NCBI GenBank assembly: GCA_028824555.1
Contig: JAPPDJ010000054.1
Location: 1-44,545 of the forward strand
Origin: Gammaproteobacteria bacterium
Lineage (GTDB): Bacteria > Pseudomonadota > Gammaproteobacteria > Pseudomonadales > Azotimanducaceae
Direction: 5' to 3'
Length of the DNA: 44,545 nt
Positions within the stretch are counted from its first letter, which is position 1. Each line of letters opens with the position of its first letter. Below, one piece after another: positions 35,524 through 42,577 of this stretch. The position numbers and the translations under genes were made by a program. Under the pieces are notes generated by a model. It did not search any database, was not told the origin of the DNA, and saw only the letters and a program-made list of their open reading frames with translations.

Positions 35524-35584
35524 GGAGCCGCAATCGAGTTACACTGCGGCGCACGCGAAGGAGCGCCTTGGAGGGGAGGCCAAC

Positions 35585-36370
35585 TTGCCCGATACCGTTT
35601 CCTATGCCGAGCGGGAGCTGGCGCTTGCCACGGGCCGCATCAAGTATCTCGAACAAGGCAGCGGCGCCCCCGTTGTCATCCTGCACCACAGTTGGGGCAG
35701 CCCTGGCTGGTTGCCGTTTCACGAACGCCTCGCCGAATCCCATCGCGTGATTGCGCCGGACCTGCCGGGCTGGGGCGGGTCCGAACGCCCGGCCTGGGCG
35801 CGGGAACCGCGCGACATCGCCATTTTAGTCGGGCGCCTGCTCGAAGGCGTCGATCTCGATGAGGTCAAGCTCGTCGGCCTCGGCTTTGGCGGCTACGTTG
35901 CGGCAGAACTCGCCACAATGAACCCTTCCCGGCTCGGCGCCCTCACGCTCGTCGGTGCAGCCGGCCTCAAGCCGGACGAGGGCGAGATCGCAGATCAGAT
36001 GATGCTCTCGCATCGCGCCTACATCGAAGAGAGCTTCCGCGACCACGACACGTACGTGCGCTTCCTCGGCGACGAAGAGCCGCCGGAAGAAGTGCGCGAG
36101 CTCTGGGACTTTTCCCGCGAGATGACGGCGCGCGTCAGCTGGAAGCCGTACATGTTCAATCGCCGCCTTGCGCCGCTTCTGCCGGACATCAAGCTGCCCA
36201 CCCTCCTCATCTGGGGCGAGCAGGACGCCATCGTGCCGCTGGTCTGCGCCCGCCAGTTCGAGGCCGGCATTCCAGGCGCGAAGCTTGAGGTGGTTGCCGG
36301 CGCCGGCCACGTCGTCGAGATCGAAGAGCCCGAACGCACCGCCGACCTCATCGCCGGGTTCCCCGGCTAG
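35585..36370 (+). CDS. Alpha/beta-hydrolase-fold protein lacking the nucleophile Ser
   Basis: A 261-residue alpha/beta-hydrolase-fold protein. HHSWGSPGWLP (oxyanion loop), APDLPGWGGSERP, LIWGEQDAIVP (D214) and GAGHVVEIEEPE (H242) are all in place. The nucleophile elbow, normally G-x-S-x-G, reads GLGFGG: the Ser position is Gly100, confirmed in the DNA as GGC. So it may be a non-hydrolytic binding protein or use another chemistry, such as the cofactor-free lyases of this fold. The start is TTG 35585, five bases after GGAGGGGAGG, which is the only strong ribosome site; the frame upstream runs through the repeats. The luciferase-like gene follows after 32 bases and is probably co-transcribed. 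Confidence 0.82.
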   Translation: MPDTVSYAERELALATGRIKYLEQGSGAPVVILHHSWGSPGWLPFHERLAESHRVIAPDLPGWGGSERPAWAREPRDIAILVGRLLEGVDLDEVKLVGLGFGGYVAAELATMNPSRLGALTLVGAAGLKPDEGEIADQMMLSHRAYIEESFRDHDTYVRFLGDEEPPEEVRELWDFSREMTARVSWKPYMFNRRLAPLLPDIKLPTLLIWGEQDAIVPLVCARQFEAGIPGAKLEVVAGAGHVVEIEEPERTADLIAGFPG

Positions 36371-36402
36371 GTCCGGCAAGCGAAGCCAAGGAGAAGTTCA
36401 CC

Positions 36403-37731
36403 ATGTTTATCGGCTACTTCACCGAACGTCCCTACCAGGACCCCAACTCCGGCTACTTCGGGGCCACCGGGCGCAACCTGATGGACCTCGGCATGTCGAA
36501 CTCCAGCTACGATCCGAAGCTGGGTGCTGACCTCTACAACCGCTACCTCGACGAGAAGATCTACGCCGAGGAGATGGGCTTCGATGGCCTGATGCTGAAC
36601 GAGCACCACTCCACACCCTTTTGCATGGGTGGGGTGATGAACCTCGAAGCCGCCATCCTTGCCCGCATCACCCAACGCGCCAAGATTGTCCTCTTGGGCA
36701 ACATCCTGCCCATCTGGGACGATCCGCTTTGGCTCGCCGAGGAACTGGCCGAGATCGACATGATCTCCCGCGGTCGTCTCGTCACGGGCTGGGTGCGCGG
36801 CACGGGGCGCGAAAGCGTTGCCCACAACGCCGCCGCGCCCTACAACTGGGAACGCTTTCAGGAAGCCCACGACTTCATCGTCGACGCCTGGATGCGCCCT
36901 GGCCCGTTCCGCTGGGAGGGCGAGCACTACCACTACCGCTACGTCAACCCGTGGGCGCGCCCGTATCAGGAGCCGCACCCACCGATCTGGATTCCGGGCG
37001 TGATGAGCCGCAACACCGTTGCTTGGGCCGCCCGCCACCGCTACCCCTACTTGATGCTGGCGACCGAGTTGCAGCCCACCGTCGAGTCGTTCCAGTACTA
37101 CGACGAGGTGGCGGAGGAGTCCGGGTTCACGGCTGGCACCGAGCATCGCGGGTATCTGTTCAAGGTGCATGTGGACGAGACCGAGGAGCTTGCCGAACAA
37201 GCCGGCCGCAAGTATGTCCAAGGCCCGTCCAATCCCTTCCTTGAAGGCAATCAGGGCATCGTCCGCCCCTTCATCCAGAACCTGCCGGGGCTCACGCAGC
37301 GCAACAACCTGCTGCCGACGATGAAGAGCTTCGCCGCCGCCGCCTCGAGAGGCCGTGCCGACCAGCACCTCAAGAACCAGCAGAAGAACACGCCGCCACC
37401 GCCGCCCAAGGACACCTACCTCGACCAAACGGAGAAGCTCTCCATCATCTCCGGCACTCCCGACACGGTGATCCCGAAGGTGCGTCACGTGCTGGAAACC
37501 ATCCGCCCCGGCACCATCTTCTTCTGGGATGGCGACGGCGCCATGGACCACGACGACGCCATGCGCAGCCTCCGCCTGATGGGCGAGGAAGTGATCCCGG
37601 CGGTGCGCGAGATCGGCGAGGAACTGGGCCTCAAGGGGCCGTTCGAAGTGGACGATGTGCCGGGCGTCAACAAACCTAAGGAAGAACCGGCCAAGACCGA
37701 GGCAGAGCAGGCGCAAATCGCCGCCAAGTAG
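36403..37731 (+). CDS. LLM class (luciferase-like) flavin-dependent monooxygenase
   Basis: A 442-residue TIM-barrel monooxygenase of the bacterial luciferase family using reduced flavin. Motifs: IGYFTERPYQDP, AEEMGFDGLMLNEHHSTPF (the family NEHH), RAKIVLLGNILPIWDDP, LAEELAEIDMISRGRLVTGWVRG (phosphate/flavin loop), ERFQEAHDFIVDAW and PPIWIPG. A Pro-rich insert (TPPPPPKDTY) and a charged Lys/Glu tail make it longer than the usual 350-380 residues. It probably oxidises an organic substrate together with a separate flavin reductase, which is not in the window. AGGAGA precedes ATG 36403. The paired alpha/beta-hydrolase-fold protein lies upstream. Confidence 0.88.
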   Translation: MFIGYFTERPYQDPNSGYFGATGRNLMDLGMSNSSYDPKLGADLYNRYLDEKIYAEEMGFDGLMLNEHHSTPFCMGGVMNLEAAILARITQRAKIVLLGNILPIWDDPLWLAEELAEIDMISRGRLVTGWVRGTGRESVAHNAAAPYNWERFQEAHDFIVDAWMRPGPFRWEGEHYHYRYVNPWARPYQEPHPPIWIPGVMSRNTVAWAARHRYPYLMLATELQPTVESFQYYDEVAEESGFTAGTEHRGYLFKVHVDETEELAEQAGRKYVQGPSNPFLEGNQGIVRPFIQNLPGLTQRNNLLPTMKSFAAAASRGRADQHLKNQQKNTPPPPPKDTYLDQTEKLSIISGTPDTVIPKVRHVLETIRPGTIFFWDGDGAMDHDDAMRSLRLMGEEVIPAVREIGEELGLKGPFEVDDVPGVNKPKEEPAKTEAEQAQIAAK

Positions 37732-37756
37732 GGGACGGGCTTGTCCCGACCCCTAC
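37728..37756. terminator. REP-like hairpin between convergent genes, possible terminator
   Basis: GTAGGGG-a-CGGG, loop CTTGT, CCCG-a-CCCCTAC. It overlaps the stop of the luciferase-like gene and ends four bases before the stop of the convergent membrane protein, so it can form on both transcripts. The loop and core match the element at 35378-35398. Confidence 0.5.
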
Positions 37757-37759
37757 AAG

Positions 37760-38197
37760 TCACGTGGATGTTGGACGGAAGCGCTCCTTGGCGCGCCACA
37801 ATGCCCACGTCGGCACCGCGAAGATGGCGCCGGCGACGGGCGCCGCCCAGACGCTGCCGCGTTCGTCGAGCAGCGGCCACACCGCCATGCTGAAGGTCAC
37901 CTGCGCGGCATAGACCGCGGCCCAAGGCCACATCCACCGGCGCATCTTCCAGAATCCGTATGCGCCGGCAGCGTAGATCGCCCAATGCAGCGGCGCAGTG
38001 AGCTTCGCCCACCAGCCGTGCAAGACGACGCCGAACCACACTTCCTGGTCGAGATGCACCGGCTTGAAGAAGAGGTCGAACGGCAGATAGATGAACGTCA
38101 TGTAGATGCAGAACAGCCACATCAAGTTCATCCACCACGGGCGCCGCCGCCACTCGGCGGCAGCTTTGGCCCCGAACGTAGCAGGACTGTCCGTCAC
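37760..38197 (-). CDS. Small four-helix membrane protein coupled to the porin
   Basis: A 145-residue inner-membrane protein. Hydrophobic helices are near 22-42 (WMNLMWLFCIYMTFIYLPF), 52-75 (FGVVLHGWWAKLTAPLHWAIYAAGAYGFW), 80-103 and 110-128 (AAPVAGAIFAVPTWALW), with many Trp. I recognise no family with confidence. The GTG at 38197 shares four bases (GTGA) with the stop of the porin gene, so the two are translated together. A role with the porin, for instance in uptake of the same compound, is inference. Confidence 0.72.
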   Translation of the reverse strand: MTDSPATFGAKAAAEWRRRPWWMNLMWLFCIYMTFIYLPFDLFFKPVHLDQEVWFGVVLHGWWAKLTAPLHWAIYAAGAYGFWKMRRWMWPWAAVYAAQVTFSMAVWPLLDERGSVWAAPVAGAIFAVPTWALWRAKERFRPTST

Positions 38198-39414
38198 GGC
38201 TTGTAGGTGAAGGTGAGCCACCACTTGGTGGTGTCGGCCGCGTAGCCGTCGCTGGCGTAGGTTGCGAACTTGAACAGCACCGTCAGGGATTCGCCCAGGG
38301 GCATGGAAGCGGAGAGGTCGAATTCCTTGCCATAGTCGGCGTTGCCCTCGTTGGCCGAGAAGGCGTGCAACGTTGCGGCGAGGCTCACCTTGCCCCAGTC
38401 CTCCGCCATGGTCAGATAGGTGTCTTCGAGCCCGGCCGCCGGGGTGGCGAGGAAGCGGTCGGTCCAGCCGTTGAACTTGTGCAGCGTCGCCACCGGCATG
38501 CGAAAGCCGGCCTCGCCGCCGTCGCTGCCGAGCACCTCGTGGCCCAGCGTGAAGGTAACGCCCCCGAGGCTCGTCTTCCCTTCGACCCAGTACCACCCCG
38601 CGTCGTAGTCGAGGGGGCTGTCCCCAGATGGCGACTGCCGGGCGATGCCGCCGCTCAAGGTGAAACCGCCGTGCTCGCCGGTGTATTCCGCGCCGTAGGT
38701 GCGGTTGGAGTTGGGGATGCCGTTGTCGTTCTGGAGATCGAAGTCGTAGGCAAATGCGGAGATTTCGCCATCGCCGATGCTCCAGACGCCGCGGAAGGCG
38801 TGGATTGCGCTTTGCCAGTCTGCCGGCTGGGCACCGTCCTCCGGGCCAAAGATGCGGTTGACGTTGGCGATGAAGCTGTAGTCCAGCGTTACGTCGTCAC
38901 CCTTGGACTCGATCCGGACGGCATCGTAGGTCTGCTCGTTCTGGCGCCACGCCACGCCGCCCAGGAAGCGCTGGCGACCGTGGAGGATGCGCTGCCGTCC
39001 TCCCGTCATGGTGACGGCGCCCGACTGGCGCCGGACGAAAGCCTGGTTGAGGTCGAAGCCTTCGGGGTCCGCGACCACCGGATAGGTGGTCTTGCCGTTG
39101 GTGGTGGAGTTGTAGTCGTCGACGCCGACGACGCCGACGAAATCGGTCTCGATGCCGGCCGTGAGGTTGCCCCATGCGGCGGAAGACCAAGTCAGGCGGC
39201 CAAGAACCGTGGATGCGGACGCATTGTTCGGCAAGCCATCCTGATCGACGCTCTCGTAGCGATAGCGCGCACTAACGTTGGACTTGCCGTCCCGAAGCGC
39301 CTCGGCGAGACCAGCGAAGGCCGGGGGCGACGCCAAGAGGCCAGCAAGCCCGACCATTGCGAAGCGTCGGGTGCGTCGCAAGCCCGACAGAGCGGATTTC
39401 GGTGCATCGCGCAT
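38194..39414 (-). CDS. Outer-membrane porin
   Basis: A 406-residue beta-barrel protein. It has a signal peptide (about 1-34, FAMVGLAGLLASPPAFA). The mature start SNVSARYRYESVDQDGLPN, VLGRLTWSSAAWGNLTAGIETDFVG, FVRRQSGAVTMTGGRQRI and repeated alternating strands, ending KWWLTFTYKP with a C-terminal region rich in aromatics, are typical of alginate-export/OprB-like monomeric porins. The solute is unknown. ATG 39414 lies nine bases after AGGAG; an ATG at 39423 directly abuts it and is less likely. A TAGACT hexamer with a GC-rich discriminator lies upstream on this strand (39474-39479). Confidence 0.82.
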   Translation of the reverse strand: MRDAPKSALSGLRRTRRFAMVGLAGLLASPPAFAGLAEALRDGKSNVSARYRYESVDQDGLPNNASASTVLGRLTWSSAAWGNLTAGIETDFVGVVGVDDYNSTTNGKTTYPVVADPEGFDLNQAFVRRQSGAVTMTGGRQRILHGRQRFLGGVAWRQNEQTYDAVRIESKGDDVTLDYSFIANVNRIFGPEDGAQPADWQSAIHAFRGVWSIGDGEISAFAYDFDLQNDNGIPNSNRTYGAEYTGEHGGFTLSGGIARQSPSGDSPLDYDAGWYWVEGKTSLGGVTFTLGHEVLGSDGGEAGFRMPVATLHKFNGWTDRFLATPAAGLEDTYLTMAEDWGKVSLAATLHAFSANEGNADYGKEFDLSASMPLGESLTVLFKFATYASDGYAADTTKWWLTFTYKP

Positions 39415-39515
39415 GGCATCCATCTCCTGATGTCGGGGCATGCGTGCAAATGGCGACCGCGCCCCGCGCGCAGAGTCTAACCGCCGCCGCTCTGACAAGC
39501 ACAGCCTCGGCGAGC

Positions 39516-40136
39516 TCACGTCCTTGGGCAGGTTACCGGCCGCCCTCGGGCGTCTTCAACGATGCCGTCGCCGTCGGTGTCGATCGCACGCCGGGCCCGG
39601 CCTTGCACGTTGAGGATGATCTGGCGCGCCAGCGTCGGGTCGCCGTCCGGGGGACAGTAGAGGATGTTGCCGCTTTGCCAGTCGGTGAGGCCGGACGGGC
39701 GAAACACCAAGGCGGTGCGGTTGCGGAATGCCCGCCAGTACATGCGGTGGCCGGCCGGCAGCGGCGGCAGGCGCTCGAGTATCTCTTCGCCGGCGTCGCG
39801 CCGACCGTTGCCATTGGGGTCCAGAAAGACCAACGCACCGTCGTGCCAGGTGTTGCGCCGGCCGCAGCGGTCGGCGACGCCGGGGCAGAGCGCCGCCGTG
39901 ACGCGATGGCTCACCGCCGCCGCCCGCGTGAACTGCACGGCACCGAGCATTTGGTTGATGGCGCTGCCGCCGCGCTCACGTTCAAGCAGGCTGTCGAAGC
40001 CCGGCAGCGCGACGGCCATCAGCAACGCGCCAGCGGCAAGTGCCGTCAGCATTTCTGCAAGCGTGACGCCGGCGCTGCGGACCCCTCGGGTATGGCCCTG
40101 GCGCCAGCCACGGCCGCTCTGCACGTCTTCATTCAT
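39516..40136 (-). CDS. GspH/FimT family pseudopilin
   Basis: A 206-residue type IV pilin-like protein. A 22-residue basic leader ends SAG|VTLAEML, the prepilin peptidase site with Val in place of the usual Phe and the conserved Glu at +5. It is followed by the hydrophobic helix TALAAGALLMAVALPGF. The GspH domain follows, with AVSHRVTAALCPG, LVFLDPNGNGRRDAGEEILE, FRPSGLTDWQSGNILYC and a Cys near the end. Two acidic loops (DPNGNGRRD and DTDGDGIVED) look like calcium sites; the first is usual for FimT/FimU. It is a lone minor pseudopilin with no pil or gsp genes nearby. AGGA precedes ATG 40136. Confidence 0.85.
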   Translation of the reverse strand: MNEDVQSGRGWRQGHTRGVRSAGVTLAEMLTALAAGALLMAVALPGFDSLLERERGGSAINQMLGAVQFTRAAAVSHRVTAALCPGVADRCGRRNTWHDGALVFLDPNGNGRRDAGEEILERLPPLPAGHRMYWRAFRNRTALVFRPSGLTDWQSGNILYCPPDGDPTLARQIILNVQGRARRAIDTDGDGIVEDARGRPVTCPRT

Positions 40137-40316
40137 GCACGAATCCTGTCTGCACCGGCACGCCGGGGAAAGAGGAGATTGCCCCCACGTCGTGTGCGAC
40201 ATTGCCGCCGGCGCACCCTAACCCTTCGCCGGCAACCTCAGGACACTTCGCCACGGCCTTGCCGTACACTGCGCCCCGTTTCTGCGAACGAAGCCGCTCA
40301 GGGGAGGTGCCAACTC

Positions 40317-41891
40317 GTGTCGCTCATTGCCTGGTCTTGGCTCTTCTTGGTGCTCTACATCGGTGCCATGCTCGCCATCGGCGTGCTCGGCCAGCGCCGC
40401 GTGCAGCACGCGGACGATTTCGCTACAGCACGCGGCTCCTATGGCCCGGTGTTCCTCGCCTTCGCCTTCGCCGCCACCACGGCTAGCGGCGCCACCTTCT
40501 TGGGCGGGCCGGGGCTTGCCTACGAATGGGGCACGGCCACCATCTGGGGCAACTTCCTCTATCCCATCGGCGTCTATTTCGGCGTCATGATCTCGATGCG
40601 GCTCATCGCCACGTCGGGCAACCGCTTCGGCAACCGCTCGATCCCGGAATACCTAGGCGACCGCTACCAATCCGACGGCATCCGGGTGATCGTCTCGATC
40701 TTCTCGCTGGTGCTTTTCTTCTATCTCGCCGGACAGCTCGTGTCGGGGCTGGTGATGTTCGAGGTGATGCTGGGAATGCCGCCGATCTGGGCGCTCATCG
40801 TCACGTCCTCGGTGCTGACGATCTATGTCTTCATGGGCGGTGCCCACGCCGACATCCTCACCGACGGTGCCCAAGGCGTGATGATGCTCGTGCTCGCGGC
40901 CGTGGTGATCTTCCTGTTCGTGTTCGCGGTGGGCATGGACGGAAACCTCGGTGACTTGATCGACAATCTGGAGCGTCAGGACGACAACCTTGTCGGTCCG
41001 CTCAACACCAGCACGCCCCTGTATCACTCTTGGTGGTCCATCGCCTGCATCGTCCTCGCGCACATTCCGCTGGGCCTGTTGCCCCACCTCGGCAACAAGC
41101 TGTGGGCGCTCAAGGGCACAGACCAGCAGAAGTCGTTCATCAAGCTCGCGTTCACCTTCGGCATCACCCTCGGCATGTTGGGTCTCGCCGGGCTCTTGGC
41201 ACGGGGCCTTCTGGGCGACTCGCTGTACGCGGAAGGCTCGAACCCCAACGAGGCCCTGCCGATGCTGTTCATCGAGCTGTTCCCGACTTGGCTGGCGGCC
41301 CTGATCGGCGTCGGCATCCTGGCAGCGATCATGTCCACCGCCGATGGCCTCGTCGTGTCTTCATCGCAGATCATCGCCAACGACCTCTACCGCCGCACCT
41401 TCGCCGAAAAGCTCACGCCCAACGCCACCCAAGAGGAGCGCGACCGCCACGAGCTCCTCATCGGCCGGATAGCCACCGTGGTGGTGATGGTGCTGTGTAC
41501 CGCGATGGCCTGGGCGCTGGTGGAACGCAACATTGCGCTGATCGTCTGGATCGGCGTCGGCGGCATGATGGCTGCCTTCGCGGGGCCGCTTGTCCTCGGC
41601 GCGCTGTGGAAGGGGGTGACCAAGGCCGGCGCCTACTCCGGGCTCATCGCCGGCTTCACCACCTTCTGCATTCTGCATGCGGAACTCCTGAATCCGGCGT
41701 GGTTCGGCGACAGCGGCCCGCTCTACATCGTCGTTGCCTGGCTCGCCGGCGAAGGCCCGAACCCGACATCATGCGCCGCGATCGGCGAGGGCGTTGGCGT
41801 CGTGGTCACCTACTTCGTCTCCCGCGCCACGGCACCGCTGCCGGAAGAACACCTCGACGCGATGTTCGGAGACACGCAGGAGGCGGCCTAA
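40317..41891 (+). CDS. Sodium:solute symporter family transporter
   Basis: A 524-residue inner-membrane transporter of the SSS family (PutP/PanF-like, about 13 helices). It opens with LIAWSWLFLVLYIGAMLAIGV; the discontinuous helix 1 region has FAATTASGATFLGGPGLAYEWG. RSIPEYLGDRY, VFMGGAHADILTDGAQG and ILAAIMSTADGLVVSSSQIIANDLY, which carries the Na-binding Ser/Thr, are family motifs. The substrate could be an amino acid, organic acid or sugar acid. The start is GTG 40317 with GGGGAGG nine bases upstream; a TACACT hexamer is at 40265-40270. The long upstream frame overlaps the pseudopilin gene and is not coding. Confidence 0.9.
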   Translation: MSLIAWSWLFLVLYIGAMLAIGVLGQRRVQHADDFATARGSYGPVFLAFAFAATTASGATFLGGPGLAYEWGTATIWGNFLYPIGVYFGVMISMRLIATSGNRFGNRSIPEYLGDRYQSDGIRVIVSIFSLVLFFYLAGQLVSGLVMFEVMLGMPPIWALIVTSSVLTIYVFMGGAHADILTDGAQGVMMLVLAAVVIFLFVFAVGMDGNLGDLIDNLERQDDNLVGPLNTSTPLYHSWWSIACIVLAHIPLGLLPHLGNKLWALKGTDQQKSFIKLAFTFGITLGMLGLAGLLARGLLGDSLYAEGSNPNEALPMLFIELFPTWLAALIGVGILAAIMSTADGLVVSSSQIIANDLYRRTFAEKLTPNATQEERDRHELLIGRIATVVVMVLCTAMAWALVERNIALIVWIGVGGMMAAFAGPLVLGALWKGVTKAGAYSGLIAGFTTFCILHAELLNPAWFGDSGPLYIVVAWLAGEGPNPTSCAAIGEGVGVVVTYFVSRATAPLPEEHLDAMFGDTQEAA

Positions 41892-41946
41892 TCCACACGA
41901 TTTGGCCGGCACGAGAGACGCACGCCGCTACCGCGGGGAACTCGCG

Positions 41947-41955
41947 TGCTATGCT
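41947..41955 (+). promoter_or_regulatory. Extended -10-like element before the small membrane protein
   Basis: TGC-TATGCT followed by CGCGCCC, 58 bases before ATG 42014. It matches the -10 form of the PhyH and lipoprotein promoters. Confidence 0.35.
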
Positions 41956-42013
41956 CGCGCCCGCTCCGGAAGCGGGGCAAACACGCATTGGAAGGGGCGG
42001 GGAGGCGTTGCCC

Positions 42014-42133
42014 ATGTGGCATCTGATCGAGGATTTCTTTGAGCAGAGCATCGTGATGAAACTCTTCATCGCCGTCGGCTGGCTGGCGATCGTCATCATG
42101 CTGCTGAGCCTGATCTCGCCGCTCCTCAACTGA
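42014..42133 (+). CDS. 39-residue single-helix membrane protein
   Basis: A very short gene. After an amphipathic start (WHLIEDFFEQS) comes one hydrophobic helix (about 16-37, KLFIAVGWLAIVIMLLSLI), ending SPLLN. GGGGAGG lies eight bases before the ATG, an extended -10 is upstream, and it sits 37 bases before the TerB-like gene on the same strand, all of which support expression. Function is unknown; proteins of this size often regulate a larger membrane complex. The neighbouring symporter is a possible partner (inference only). Confidence 0.6.
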   Translation: MWHLIEDFFEQSIVMKLFIAVGWLAIVIMLLSLISPLLN

Positions 42134-42170
42134 TCGCAAGCGCAACCTAACCGGCAGGGACTCGGCGCGC

Positions 42171-42566
42171 ATGTGGCTTTCCTCCCTCACCGATGAACAG
42201 CGCGATGCCCTGCTTGGGCTCGCCCACAACGTTGTTGTGTCCGACGGGCTTCTCGATCCCAACGAGGAGTTCATGCTCGACGAGTTCAAGCGCGAGATGG
42301 CGCTGAAGCCCGAGATCGAGGCCGACTATCTCGAGCTCGACGGCATCAGCGAGGTCTTCGACACACCCCGTGCCCGCGCCGTGGCAGTCCTGAACCTCTT
42401 GCGGCTGTCCTACGTGGACGGCGCCTTCGAGGTGGAGGAGGAATGCCTACTTAAGGAAATCGCCCGCACCTTCGGCATCGACGACGACCGTTTCCTTCTG
42501 ATGGACAACTGGGTCAAGCGCCTCGTTGCCTTGGAAGAGGAAGCGCGGGGTCTCATGAACGCCTGA
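42171..42566 (+). CDS. TerB-like (tellurite-resistance TerB fold) protein
   Basis: A 131-residue all-helical protein resembling the TerB/DjlA N-terminal domain. The first helix pair has LLGLAHNVVVSDGLLDPNEEFMLDEF, and the second copy has LNLLRLSYVDGAFEVEEECLLKEIARTFGI: both show the acidic DGxxxxxE turn of TerB, which binds metal ions in some members. It is probably cytosolic. There is no other ter gene, so tellurite resistance is unlikely; related single-domain proteins have unknown roles. It lies between the small membrane protein and the solute-binding protein in one direction. Confidence 0.72.
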   Translation: MWLSSLTDEQRDALLGLAHNVVVSDGLLDPNEEFMLDEFKREMALKPEIEADYLELDGISEVFDTPRARAVAVLNLLRLSYVDGAFEVEEECLLKEIARTFGIDDDRFLLMDNWVKRLVALEEEARGLMNA

Positions 42567-42577
42567 CGGGGAGACCG

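Larger units (their letters stand above)
35228..35584. other. Repeat-rich divergent intergenic region
   Basis: This 357-base gap between the lipoprotein and the alpha/beta-hydrolase-fold gene holds no convincing gene. It contains the lipoprotein promoter (35274-35302), a CTTG-loop REP-like hairpin (35378-35398), two perfect 53-base tandem repeats (35418-35523) and a TACACT -10-like hexamer (35540-35545) with a GCGGCGC discriminator leading to the TTG at 35585. Confidence 0.8.

Noticed and set aside
39357-40316. An upstream extension of the symporter frame
   Set aside because: It lies opposite the pseudopilin gene, has no membrane or domain signal, and the GTG at 40317 has the ribosome site.
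42171-42566. A tellurite-resistance determinant
   Set aside because: Only a TerB-like domain is present and the ter operon partners are missing, so the fold does not show that function.
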